The translations under genes and the position numbers were made by a program. From an uncultured Desulfosarcina sp. (GTDB taxonomy: Bacteria; Desulfobacterota; Desulfobacteria; Desulfobacterales; Desulfosarcinaceae): a stretch of 64,000 bases of DNA. The stretch spans positions 3,596,001 through 3,660,000 of the forward strand of contig NZ_OY764190.1 of the NCBI RefSeq assembly GCF_963668215.1, in the 5' to 3' direction. Positions 52,997-60,896 of this stretch are shown piece after piece (position 1 is the stretch's first letter; every line of letters begins with the position of its first letter). Below the pieces are notes generated by a model that was not told the DNA's origin, searched no databases, and saw only the letters and a program-made list of their open reading frames with translations.

Positions 52997-53269
52997 TTAC
53001 ACGGCGTCTCTTAACTTCTTGCCCGGTTTGAACTTCACAACGTTGGCGGCTTTGATTTTGATGACTTCGCCGGTCTGGGGGTTGCGTCCCTTGCGGGCTT
53101 TGCGGCGCACCTTCATGAAGGTTCCGAAACCGACCAAGGTCACTTTACCGTCTTTTTTCTTCAGGGCCTTGGCCACGTTGCCGGTAAAGGAATCCAGTGC
53201 GGCTGCGGCGGCGACTTTGGTGATGCCGGCGTCGGCTGCCATTTTCTCAACGATTTCAGCTTTGGTCAT
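52997..53269 (-). CDS. HU family DNA-binding protein
   Basis: A 90-residue nucleoid protein with the full HU layout: MTKAEIVEKMAADAGITKVAA (N-terminal helices), TLVGFGTFMKVRRKARKGRNPQTGEVIKIKA (beta arm with the intercalating Pro in RNPQTG) and VKFKPGKKLRDAV. It bends and compacts DNA as a dimer. AAAGGAGG precedes the ATG. It is a single-gene unit with its own promoter and terminator. Confidence 0.97.
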   Translation of the reverse strand: MTKAEIVEKMAADAGITKVAAAAALDSFTGNVAKALKKKDGKVTLVGFGTFMKVRRKARKGRNPQTGEVIKIKAANVVKFKPGKKLRDAV

Positions 53270-53329
53270 CTTTTCCTCCTTTGATGGGTGTGAAGAAGCG
53301 GGAACCTAATAATTGAGGCTTATGTTTTG

Positions 53330-53358
53330 GCATTACAGCAATTTTTTAAGCGTGTCAA
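53330..53358 (-). promoter_or_regulatory. Promoter of the HU gene
   Basis: On the minus strand TTGACA (53353-53358) is followed after 17 bp by TAATGC (53330-53335). This would start transcription about 50 bp before the HU start codon. The -35 box is perfect; the -10 is weak. Confidence 0.5.
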
Positions 53359-53403
53359 CAGCGAAACCGCATGAAACAAGGGTTTGGGGGAAGAAAAAGG
53401 GCC

Positions 53404-54654
53404 TTAGTGCTTGAAACTGCGCTGTCCGGTATAAACCATCGTCACCCCGGCCTCGTTGCACGCCTCGATTGACTGGTAATCGTTGGTCGATCCGCCGGGC
53501 TGCACCACCGCGGTGATTCCTTCGCGGATGCCCACGTCCACCCCGTCCCGAAAGGGAAAGAACGCGTCGCTGATCATGGATGCGCCGATAAGTCCGCCCT
53601 TTTCAGCGTTTACCCGTGCGTCGACCTCCGCTTTTTTCTCCTCGTCGTTCAGGTCGTTGTACGGGATCTGCCAGGCGTCAAAGCTGTAGCGGTCGGCCAG
53701 CTTGCGGTAGGCTTTGTCCCGGGCGATCTCGGCCACTCCCACCCGATCCTGCTCGCCGGTGCCGATCCCGACGGTGACCAGATCCTTGACATAAAGTACT
53801 GAATTGGACGTGACCCCCGCTTCGACCAGCCAGCCGAACAGCAGGTCTTCATATTCGCTGTCCGTGGGCATGCGGTCGATCCGGTAGGTTTTGCCGTTGG
53901 CTTCGCAGCTGGCCGGCTTCAGGTCTTCCCTGGTGCGGGTCTGCGGCACGAAGGACCACTGGGCGATGATGCCGCCGTCGATCAGGCTTTTGAATTCGAC
54001 GCAGCGCTTCCCGACGAACTGCTGCAAGCGGTCGATATTGCCGATGCGGATCACCCGCAGATTCTTTTTACGAGAAAAGATGTCCATGACGCCCGGCTCG
54101 AAATCCGGGGCCACGACCACTTCGGCATACTGGCTGCAAACCGCCTCGGCGGCGGCCTTGTCCACACTGCGGTTCAGGGCGATGCATCCGCCGAAGGCGG
54201 CCACCCGATCCGCGAGGTTGGCCTTGACGTAAGCCTGTTCAAGGGTTTCAGCCTGGGCTACGCCGCAGGGGTTGTTGTGCTTGACAATCACCGCCGTGGG
54301 TCGATTGGTGAAATAGCGGAGAATATTGAGCGAGTTGTCCGCATCGGTGAGATTGGTCTTGCCGGGGTGCTTGCCGGACTGCAGCAGTTCGATGTCCGAT
54401 GCCAGGTACTGGCCGGGTTGAATGATCTCGGTTTCACCGAGAATCAGATTGCCGTTGACCATGCGGTACAGGGCCGCCTCCTGACCGGGGTTCTCGCCGT
54501 AGCGCAGCCCCTTCTGGACGCCGTCGATGGTCCAGGTGACTTTCTCATAGAAAAGGGTTTGCCGCTGGTCTCCGTCGACAAAGCTGATCTCCATTTGAGG
54601 GGGAAAGTGGTCGTCCATGATGGTGCGGTACATCTTTTTCAAGTCGTCAGCCAT
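53404..54654 (-). CDS. purH: AICAR transformylase (separate C-terminal half of PurH)
   Basis: A 416-residue protein corresponding to the formyltransferase part of bifunctional PurH (AICAR + 10-formyl-THF to FAICAR). Family blocks: LRYGENPGQEAALY, YFTNRPTAVIVKHNNPCGVA (catalytic Lys-His region), RVAAFGGCIALNR, and the C-terminal SDAFFPFRDGVDVGIREGITAVVQPGGSTNDYQSIEACNEAGVTMVYTGQRSFKH. The cyclohydrolase half is a separate gene 271 bp upstream on the same strand. AAGGAG precedes the ATG at 54654. The split is discussed under findings. Confidence 0.95.
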   Translation of the reverse strand: MADDLKKMYRTIMDDHFPPQMEISFVDGDQRQTLFYEKVTWTIDGVQKGLRYGENPGQEAALYRMVNGNLILGETEIIQPGQYLASDIELLQSGKHPGKTNLTDADNSLNILRYFTNRPTAVIVKHNNPCGVAQAETLEQAYVKANLADRVAAFGGCIALNRSVDKAAAEAVCSQYAEVVVAPDFEPGVMDIFSRKKNLRVIRIGNIDRLQQFVGKRCVEFKSLIDGGIIAQWSFVPQTRTREDLKPASCEANGKTYRIDRMPTDSEYEDLLFGWLVEAGVTSNSVLYVKDLVTVGIGTGEQDRVGVAEIARDKAYRKLADRYSFDAWQIPYNDLNDEEKKAEVDARVNAEKGGLIGASMISDAFFPFRDGVDVGIREGITAVVQPGGSTNDYQSIEACNEAGVTMVYTGQRSFKH

Positions 54655-54676
54655 AAGAAAACTCCTTGGTCCAGTA

Positions 54677-54813
54677 CCCTGCAAGAAACGGCGCCTTTCG
54701 GCCCAGGCCGGCGTTCTCGCTCGGCTGAAATCCTCAACGTAGCGCTGCTACGCCTGCGGTATCAACCTCGCTGCGGCCTTGGCCTGAACCAAAATTCACC
54801 ATTTCTTGCAGGG
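54677..54813. repeat. Nested palindromic element between the two purH halves
   Basis: Perfect outer arms CCCTGCAAGAAA (54677-54688) and TTTCTTGCAGGG (54802-54813) enclose a GGCCCAGGCCGG/CGGCCTTGGCC pair and a central hairpin CGTAGC-GCT-GCTACG (54737-54751). It looks like a dispersed extragenic element of about 137 bp. Confidence 0.65.
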
Positions 54814-54880
54814 CACCCGATACGGGTAATGTTATTGAAAATGAAAAAACGAATATTGGAAGCCGGCGATTTGGGATCGG

Positions 54881-54925
54881 ACTTCCGTTCTCAGTCTTTC
54901 GTTTTCCGACCTCTGTCTTCCGTCC
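54881..54925. repeat. Low-complexity CTTCCG/TCTTCC word tract
   Basis: On the minus strand the tract reads as repeated CGGAAGACAGAGG-like words directly after the IMP cyclohydrolase stop. It is of the same kind as the tracts at 3531 and 10828. Confidence 0.4.
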
Positions 54926-55603
54926 TCAGAAATCATACTCCTTCTCGATGTCCGCAAAGGCCGTGTCGGCCAGATAGCCGGCAATGGTGGTATCGTAGGC
55001 GGCCGTGTGGGCGAAAGCCTTGCAGGCCAACCGGTAGCGCATGGCCAGGGAAACGCGTCCGTCGCCGGTGGCCATCTCGTCGGCGATGGATTCGTAGTCG
55101 CCCGGATCGACCACCGAAGCTACGCGAATGAAGTTCTTGGCCGAGGCGCGGATCATGCACGGGCCGCCGATGTCGATGTTGCCCCGGGCCTGCTCCGGGG
55201 TGACGCCGGGTTTGGCGATGGTTTCCTTGAACGGGTAGAGGTTGACCACCACCATGTCGATGGGCACCGCCTGCGTCCGGGCCAGGTCGGCCTGGTGGGC
55301 GTCATTGTAGGTTTCGGTGAGAAGTCCCAGGTAAATCTTGAAATCCAGCGTCTTTACCAGGCCGCCCTGGGTCTCCGGCTGGCCGGTGTAGTCGGACACC
55401 TGGGTGAGACGCCCTGTTGCCCGGCCGCCCAGGATCTCGTTGAGCCGGGCGAAGGTGCCGCCGGTGGAAAAGATACGCAGCTCCGGATTGACCGACAGCA
55501 GCCGGGGAACGAAGGTTTCCAGACCGGTTTTGTCGGAAACGCTGATCAAGACATGCTTCACACGCACGCGGTCATCGATTTTCTCTACTCTGTTCATTGT
55601 CAT
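54926..55603 (-). CDS. purH: IMP cyclohydrolase (separate N-terminal half of PurH)
   Basis: A 225-residue MGS-like domain protein (FAICAR to IMP, last step of purine synthesis). Blocks: VLISVSDKTGLETFVPRLL, FSTGGTFARL, VSDYTGQPETQGGLVKTLDFKIYLGLL, VVVNLYPFKETIAKPG and NIDIGGPCMIRASAKNFIRVASVVDPGDY, all typical of the PurH N-terminal domain (usual SDxTGxPExxxGRVKTLHP; here GLVKTLDFKI, a variant). GGAGG lies 11 bases before the first ATG; a second ATG two codons later is also possible. It is followed by the transformylase gene, so the two make up the bifunctional enzyme. Confidence 0.93.
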   Translation of the reverse strand: MTMNRVEKIDDRVRVKHVLISVSDKTGLETFVPRLLSVNPELRIFSTGGTFARLNEILGGRATGRLTQVSDYTGQPETQGGLVKTLDFKIYLGLLTETYNDAHQADLARTQAVPIDMVVVNLYPFKETIAKPGVTPEQARGNIDIGGPCMIRASAKNFIRVASVVDPGDYESIADEMATGDGRVSLAMRYRLACKAFAHTAAYDTTIAGYLADTAFADIEKEYDF

Positions 55604-55648
55604 GTTGTGTGTGCCTCCAATGCAATCGCAAAAAGTTTGACGGATTCG

Positions 55649-56356
55649 TCACTTTACTCCTTCGTATTCTTTCAAAAACCGCTCGAAGAAGCCGGCCATG
55701 AACCGATGCCGCTCCTCGGCCAGACGCCGTCCGGCGGGTGTCAGAATGCGCTCATGGATTTTGGACAGCTTCACCAGGTACTCCCGGTATCCCGTGTCGT
55801 CGCTGGAGTAGGCCGGTGCCCGGGTCACATCGATTTCCGGGCTGTGCAGCCGGGCACCCAACTCGCCGGCAAACAGAAAGGCCCGGGCGATGCCCACCGC
55901 ACCGATGGCATCCAGTTTGTCGGCATCGAAGACCACGCGGGCTTCCATTGTCCGCGGGTCTTCTCCCCGGCGGAAACGATGGGCGGCGATGCAGTGAATG
56001 ATGTTTTCCCGCCGGTGTTCGGCGAGTGGCAACGCTGCCAGCATCTCGCGCGCCATGGCCGCCCCCTTCTCGGCATGGCAGAGGTGGCCATTGGAACGGT
56101 CCTGATAGGCGCGGCCGATGTCGTGCAGGTAGGCGGCCGCTTCGGCCACAAGCAGATCGGCCCCTTCGGCGGCCCCGATATGCCGGCAAAGCCGGTGCAC
56201 CCGCAGGGTGTGGTCCCAGTCGTGGCTGCCTTTGGCCTGTGAGAAATAAGCCTTGGCCCGGCGCCGGATATCGGCCAGCAGGTCCGCTTCGGAGGCGGTC
56301 AAATCCGCTGCGTCCGTTTCTTGGGCGGGAACGTAGGGTTCGGGCATGCGCTTCAT
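55649..56356 (-). CDS. HD-domain phosphohydrolase
   Basis: A 235-residue cytoplasmic HD-superfamily protein of the YedJ-like group. Metal ligands: HDWDHTLRVHRLCRHI (His), AAYLHDIGRAYQD (His-Asp), HCIAAHRFRRG and VFDADKLDAIGAVGIARAF (Asp). Likely a nucleotide phosphohydrolase of unknown substrate. It begins 13 bp after the MBL gene stop, so they form a pair. The ATG at 56356 and one nine bases later are both possible; longer forms would overlap the upstream gene. Confidence 0.85.
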   Translation of the reverse strand: MKRMPEPYVPAQETDAADLTASEADLLADIRRRAKAYFSQAKGSHDWDHTLRVHRLCRHIGAAEGADLLVAEAAAYLHDIGRAYQDRSNGHLCHAEKGAAMAREMLAALPLAEHRRENIIHCIAAHRFRRGEDPRTMEARVVFDADKLDAIGAVGIARAFLFAGELGARLHSPEIDVTRAPAYSSDDTGYREYLVKLSKIHERILTPAGRRLAEERHRFMAGFFERFLKEYEGVK

Positions 56357-56369
56357 TTTCTCACGGCTT

Positions 56370-57068
56370 TCATTCGATGGACATGATTCCTTCCCAGCGC
56401 TGAACCGCCGTTTTCGTGGGCAGCCCCCTGGATTCGAGCAACCGGACAATTTCCGGATCGTTGAATCGCAGATAAGGATTCACGGCCCGCTCTTCGTCGA
56501 GGGTCGAAACCACGTGGGTCTTGTCATAGCGGGCCGCGTAACGGTCGATGGCCGCATTGTCCGGGGTCAGGTGCCGGGCGAAGGCCAGCGATTCGGCGAC
56601 GTAATCATGGCCGGCATACACGCGCGTGGCCCCGGGATAGTCCATGAGCAGGCGGATGGATCGGTAGAAGGCCTTCAGGTCTCCCGAGAAACAGTTGCCC
56701 ACGGTGCCGTTGAACAGGGTGTCGCCCGTGACCAGAAAATCCCCGGTGGCAAAGGTTACCGAATCCATGGTGTGGCCCGGGGTCAGGCGGACGGTCACCG
56801 CCTCGCCGTTCAGGTCGATGACCTGGCTGTCGGAAAAGTCCCGGTGGTCTAAATAGTCGGCGCCGGTGGATTGCAACAGCTCGCGGGTTCCGACGGTGTG
56901 GTCGCCATGGCCATGGGTATTGGTGGCCGCTTCCAACTCCAGCCGGTTGAGGCCCAAAAAGGTGAGCATCTCCTCAACGGCGCCGCCATCGATGGCCAGG
57001 GCACGGCCGCCGGAATAAAGCAGGTATCCCAGGTTGTCGCCGCCGTAAAAAAATTGCTCGATTTTCAA
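56370..57068 (-). CDS. MBL-fold metallo-hydrolase (glyoxalase II-like)
   Basis: About 232 residues. The metallo-beta-lactamase signature THGHGDHTVG (T-H-x-H-x-D-H) is followed by TPGHTMDSV (His), TGDTLFNGTVGNC (Asp) and YAGHDYV (His), the full dinuclear metal set of hydroxyacylglutathione hydrolase-like enzymes. The C-terminal NPYLRFNDPEIVRLLESRGL also fits glyoxalase II relatives. The likely start is TTG 57068 (LKIEQFFYGGDNLGYLLY); an ATG at 57209 adds 47 residues unlike the family. Role: thioester or lactone hydrolysis; substrate unknown. Confidence 0.85.
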   Translation of the reverse strand: MKIEQFFYGGDNLGYLLYSGGRALAIDGGAVEEMLTFLGLNRLELEAATNTHGHGDHTVGTRELLQSTGADYLDHRDFSDSQVIDLNGEAVTVRLTPGHTMDSVTFATGDFLVTGDTLFNGTVGNCFSGDLKAFYRSIRLLMDYPGATRVYAGHDYVAESLAFARHLTPDNAAIDRYAARYDKTHVVSTLDEERAVNPYLRFNDPEIVRLLESRGLPTKTAVQRWEGIMSIE

Positions 57069-57240
57069 TGGTTCGGTTTCCGTTCGGGGTTTTTTCGTTA
57101 AATGACCGAGGCAGGAGCGCGCATGGCTGAATATCGATATCGGAAACCGCCGGTCCAGGCAACCAAAAAAAAGCGTCCGGGAGGCACGAAAATCGCTCTT
57201 CGGGCGCATGCTCGTTTTTGGAAGATAAGTGGCATTTAGG

Positions 57241-57256
57241 CTCCACTTTACTCCAC
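57241..57256 (-). promoter_or_regulatory. MraZ-box-like repeat, minus orientation
   Basis: On the minus strand GTGGAGTAAAGTGGAG is two perfect GTGGAG words 10 bp apart, the established MraZ-binding pattern. It lies between the divergent MBL gene and mraZ, about 150 bp upstream of mraZ. Confidence 0.55.
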
Positions 57257-57335
57257 AGCATTGACGACCCCGTTTTTATGTGCTTAACTTTCAAAAATTA
57301 TTGATAAAAATTTCCTTCGAAATATAAGTTTTTTC

Positions 57336-57399
57336 TTGACACATTATAAAATTTGTACTTTTATCCATTCAAAGTGGATTGAAGTGGATGATAATGGTG
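57336..57399 (+). promoter_or_regulatory. mraZ promoter with three 10-bp-phased MraZ-box repeats
   Basis: TTGACA (57336-57341) with a weak TTTTAT 17 bp later starts the dcw cluster. Downstream GTGGAT (57374), GTGGAT (57384) and ATGGTG (57394) recur every 10 bp up to the mraZ ATG, as expected for MraZ autoregulation. The leader is short and the ribosome-binding site weak. Confidence 0.65.
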
Positions 57400-57403
57400 A
57401 CGC

Positions 57404-57850
57404 ATGTTTCGGGGAAGCTCCTTTCATACCATCGACCCAAAAGGGCGAATCATCGTTCCGACGCGCTTTCGCGAGGTGATCAAAGATAGCGGTACGGACA
57501 GTATCATGATCACCCGCATGGACCGTTGCCTTTTTGCCTATGCCCATGACCGGTGGGAAGAACTGGAACAGAAAATACTTCATCTCCCCGAAAAAAGCGA
57601 GGAGATGCGCCGCTTTCAGCGTTTTTTTATCGGCGGCGCCCAGGACTGCAAGTGTGACGCCCAGGGACGCGTGCTGATTCCTCCCTTCTTGAAGCAGTAC
57701 TCCGAGCTGGACAAGGACATCGTCCTGGTGGGCGTGCTGGACCGGTTCGAGATCTGGTCCCGGGAAAACTGGGACCGGGAAAACGGGCTTCAGGAAAGGG
57801 ATATGGCCAACGAACAGGTGCGGCGCGAGATTGCCCTGTTGGGGCTCTAA
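57404..57850 (+). CDS. mraZ: Transcriptional regulator MraZ
   Basis: A 148-residue DNA-binding protein with two AbrB-like half-domains, each with the D-x-K/Q-GR-x3-P motif: IDPKGRIIVPTRFREVI (about 11-27) and CDAQGRVLIPPFLKQY (about 83-98). It forms a ring-shaped oligomer and represses the dcw operon through GTGG-containing repeats, which are present upstream. It is the first gene of the division and cell-wall cluster, 3 bp before rsmH. Confidence 0.96.
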   Translation: MFRGSSFHTIDPKGRIIVPTRFREVIKDSGTDSIMITRMDRCLFAYAHDRWEELEQKILHLPEKSEEMRRFQRFFIGGAQDCKCDAQGRVLIPPFLKQYSELDKDIVLVGVLDRFEIWSRENWDRENGLQERDMANEQVRREIALLGL

Positions 57851-57853
57851 CCC

Positions 57854-58795
57854 GTGTCCGGCTATCATGTCACCGCCATGCCCCAAGAGGCCGTGGACAT
57901 GTTGGCCTGTCGGCCGGGGAAAACGATTGTGGACGGTACGCTGGGTGGCTGCGGCCACGCGCGGCGTATCTGTGAACGGATTGCGCCGGACGGGGTGCTT
58001 GTCGGCGTGGATCAGGACCTCGATGCCATCGATCGGGCCCGCCGGGTGCTTCCCATAGGCGAATTGCGGATACATATCGTCCATGGCAATTTCGTGGACC
58101 TTCCGTCCATCCTTTCTCGACTGGGAATCGAATCCGTGGACGGCATCCTCATCGATATCGGGCTTTCGCTGCACCAGATCGAGGCAAGTCAACGCGGATT
58201 CAGCTTTATGCGGGACGAACCGCTGGATATGCGCATGAATGTCGAATCCAACGTGACGGCCGCCGATCTGGTGGCCACGTTAAGCGAACGGGAACTGGCG
58301 CAGACCTTCAGCCGGTACGGCGAAGAGCGTTGGGCCGGAAAAATCGCCCGCCATCTGGTTGCTGCCCGGCAAAAACAGCCCATCGCCACCTCCGGCCAAC
58401 TGGCCCGTCTGGTGGAGCAGGCCATTCCCGCCGCCGCATCCCGATCCCAGCGGATCCATCCCGCCACCCGCGTATTCATGGCGCTGCGCATTGCCGTGAA
58501 CCGTGAACTGGAGGTTCTGGAACGCTTTCTGGATGTGGCCGTGGATCTTCTCAAACCGACCGGCCGGCTGTGTGTGCTCGCTTTTCATTCGCTGGAAGAC
58601 CGGATCGTGAAGCATCGCTTCCGGGAGATGGCGGATCCGTGCACCTGCCCGCCGTCTTTTCCTCAATGCACCTGCGGGCGCCGGCCGACCGTGCGGCTGC
58701 TGACGCGCAAGGTGGTGCGGCCATCGGACGCGGAGATCCGCGACAATCCCATGGCCCGCAGCACACGCCTTCGAGCGGTGGAGAAGTTGGGATGA
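57854..58795 (+). CDS. rsmH: 16S rRNA (cytosine(1402)-N(4))-methyltransferase
   Basis: A 313-residue SAM-dependent methyltransferase (MraW). Motifs: YHVTAMPQEAVDML, TIVDGTLGGCGHA (SAM loop), GVDQDLDAI, GILIDIGLSLHQIEASQRGFSFMRDEPLDMRM and RTF-like FMALRIAVNRELE, then LAFHSLEDRIVKHRF. It modifies C1402 in the ribosomal P site. Start GTG, 3 bp after mraZ. The stop overlaps ftsL by 4 bp. Confidence 0.96.
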   Translation: MSGYHVTAMPQEAVDMLACRPGKTIVDGTLGGCGHARRICERIAPDGVLVGVDQDLDAIDRARRVLPIGELRIHIVHGNFVDLPSILSRLGIESVDGILIDIGLSLHQIEASQRGFSFMRDEPLDMRMNVESNVTAADLVATLSERELAQTFSRYGEERWAGKIARHLVAARQKQPIATSGQLARLVEQAIPAAASRSQRIHPATRVFMALRIAVNRELEVLERFLDVAVDLLKPTGRLCVLAFHSLEDRIVKHRFREMADPCTCPPSFPQCTCGRRPTVRLLTRKVVRPSDAEIRDNPMARSTRLRAVEKLG

Positions 58796-59151
58796 CCGGG
58801 GCGGTGAAACAGATGGCCCGGGCAATGCGCCAGGATGTGGAAACTGGAGCGGCCCCTTCGAAGAACCGTCGGGTCCGGCCGGCTCGAACGGCCATGACCG
58901 GCGTCTGGATTGCCTTGATGGCGCTGTTTTTCCTGCAAGGCCTGTTCTATGTCTGGTGCCGGGTTCAATGCGTCAACACCGGCTATGCCATCGAAAAGGA
59001 GAAGAGCCGCCACGAAACGCTGATCAAGGTGCGCAGCACATTGAATATCGAACTGGCCCGGCTCAAATCGCCGGAGCGGATCGAAACCATTGCCAGAACC
59101 CGATTGGGCCTGATCATGCCCGACGCCCAACGGACGGTGACACTGCCATGA
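58792..59151 (+). CDS. ftsL: Cell division protein FtsL
   Basis: A 119-residue bitopic membrane protein: basic cytoplasmic N-terminus, one transmembrane helix (about 36-58, GVWIALMALFFLQGLFYVWCRVQ) and a periplasmic heptad coiled coil (EKEKSRHETLIKVRSTLNIELARLKSPERIETIARTRLGLIMP), ending like other FtsL proteins. It joins FtsB/FtsQ in the divisome and activates FtsWI. Identification rests on position between rsmH and ftsI plus layout, as FtsL sequences vary. It overlaps both neighbours by 4 bp. Confidence 0.9.
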   Translation: MTGAVKQMARAMRQDVETGAAPSKNRRVRPARTAMTGVWIALMALFFLQGLFYVWCRVQCVNTGYAIEKEKSRHETLIKVRSTLNIELARLKSPERIETIARTRLGLIMPDAQRTVTLP

Positions 59152-60896
59152 CGACGACCAAAGCGACAACCAAGGCGACGACGCGCACACGGATGCGGGC
59201 AGGCATCGTGGGTGGGCTTTTTCTCATGGCCCTTACGGCCATCTGTGCCCAGGCCGTGCGGCTGCACGTGTTCAAGGGCGCCTGGCTCTCCGAACGGGCC
59301 GCCGGTCAATACGAGCGCTCCACGGTGATCCAGGGCAAGCGCGGTACCATCTTCGACCGCAACGGCAGCCCGCTGGCGGTGAGCATCGAAAGCGTGTCCA
59401 TCGCGGCCCATCCGGCAGTGTTCCCCGACCGCCAGGCGGCGTCCGTCCGGCTGGCCAAAGCCCTGGGGCAGCGTCAGCGGGACGTGTACGCAAAACTGAA
59501 TCCCAAGCGATCTTTCGTGTGGCTCAAACGCCAGGCCATCCCCAGCCAGGCCGAAGCGGTGCGGAAGCTGGATATGAAAGGCATCGACTTTATCACCGAG
59601 CACAGCCGCTACTATCCCAGCAAGACCCTGGCGGCGCAACTGCTCGGCTTTTCCGGTATCGACGGCCACGGCCTCGAAGGGTTGGAATTCTACTTCGACG
59701 CCGACCTCAAGGGACGGGAAAAGGAGATCACCGTCCTCAAGGATGCCCATAACGACCGCTTCGAAGGCGTCGGAGAACTGCCGCCGACCGAAGGCAACAA
59801 CGTCGTGTTGACCATCGACCGCACCATCCAGCACATCGCCCAGAAAGCTCTGGAGGCTTCGGTGAGCGAATTCAAGGGGCGCTCGGGAATGGCGATCGTC
59901 ATGGCCCCGGCCACCGGAGAGGTGCTGGCGCTGGCCCAATACCCCTTTTTCAATCCCAACCGTTTCCGGACTTACGGGCGGGAGTTGTGGCGCAACCGGG
60001 TCGTCACCGATCCTTTCGAACCCGGATCGACGATGAAGATTTTCAGTGTGGCCGCGGCAATCGACAAGAACATCTGTTCGCCTTCCACGATTTTCTACTG
60101 TGAGAACGGCGAATATCGCATCGGCAGGAACGTGATTCACGACACCAAATCCCACGGCTGGCTGTCGCTGCAGCAGATCGTCAAATACTCGAGCAACATC
60201 GGGGCCGTCAAAATGGCCGAAAAACTCGGTGCCCAGCAGCTTTATGAATACCTGCAAAGCTTCGGATTCGGCCGGCGCTCGGGCATCGCCTGTCCCGGTG
60301 AGACGGCCGGCAGCCTGAGCAGTTTCAAGAACTGGTCCGCCATCGATACCGGCGCCATCTCTTTCGGCCAGGGCATTTCGGTATCGGCCATTCAACTGGC
60401 CGCAGCCGCCTCGGCCATCGCCAACGACGGAATGCTCATGAAGCCGATGCTTGTCAAAGCGGTAACGGACCGCAAGGGAAGGCCGGTCAAGTCCTATGAT
60501 CCCCAGCCGGTGCGGCGGGTCGTCTCCGCGCAGACGGCCAGGACAGTGCGCCGCATCCTGAAAACCGTGATTACCGAAGGCGGTACGGGCGTCAACGCGG
60601 CCCTGGAGGGGTACAGCGTGTGCGGCAAGACCGGTACGGCCCAGAAGATCGACGACAGCGGCACCTATGCCAAGGGGCGCTATCTATCTTCCTTTCTGGG
60701 GTTCGCGCCGGCGGACCATCCGGAGTTGACCATCCTGGTGATCGTGGACGAGCCCGGCAACCAGAACTACGGCGGCATCGTCGCGGCTCCGGCTTTTCGC
60801 AAGATCGCTCTGGAAACCTTGAGCTACCTCAATATCCCCCCGGGACCCGATGCCGATCGGTTGCGGGTGTCCCGGGGAAACAGGGCCAAGGGATGA
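59148..60896 (+). CDS. ftsI: Peptidoglycan transpeptidase FtsI (PBP3)
   Basis: A 582-residue class B penicillin-binding protein. One N-terminal membrane helix (about 17-37), a pedestal domain (RGTIFDRNGSPLAVSIESVSIAAHP) and the transpeptidase domain with the active-site S294-T-M-K297 (DPFEPGSTMKIF), S348-S349-N350 (KYSSNIGAVK) and K494-T-G-T (CGKTGTAQK). It makes septal peptidoglycan cross-links in the periplasm with FtsW. No C-terminal PASTA domain is seen after LETLSYLNIPPG. It overlaps ftsL and murE by 4 bp. Confidence 0.96.
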   Translation: MTTTKATTKATTRTRMRAGIVGGLFLMALTAICAQAVRLHVFKGAWLSERAAGQYERSTVIQGKRGTIFDRNGSPLAVSIESVSIAAHPAVFPDRQAASVRLAKALGQRQRDVYAKLNPKRSFVWLKRQAIPSQAEAVRKLDMKGIDFITEHSRYYPSKTLAAQLLGFSGIDGHGLEGLEFYFDADLKGREKEITVLKDAHNDRFEGVGELPPTEGNNVVLTIDRTIQHIAQKALEASVSEFKGRSGMAIVMAPATGEVLALAQYPFFNPNRFRTYGRELWRNRVVTDPFEPGSTMKIFSVAAAIDKNICSPSTIFYCENGEYRIGRNVIHDTKSHGWLSLQQIVKYSSNIGAVKMAEKLGAQQLYEYLQSFGFGRRSGIACPGETAGSLSSFKNWSAIDTGAISFGQGISVSAIQLAAAASAIANDGMLMKPMLVKAVTDRKGRPVKSYDPQPVRRVVSAQTARTVRRILKTVITEGGTGVNAALEGYSVCGKTGTAQKIDDSGTYAKGRYLSSFLGFAPADHPELTILVIVDEPGNQNYGGIVAAPAFRKIALETLSYLNIPPGPDADRLRVSRGNRAKG

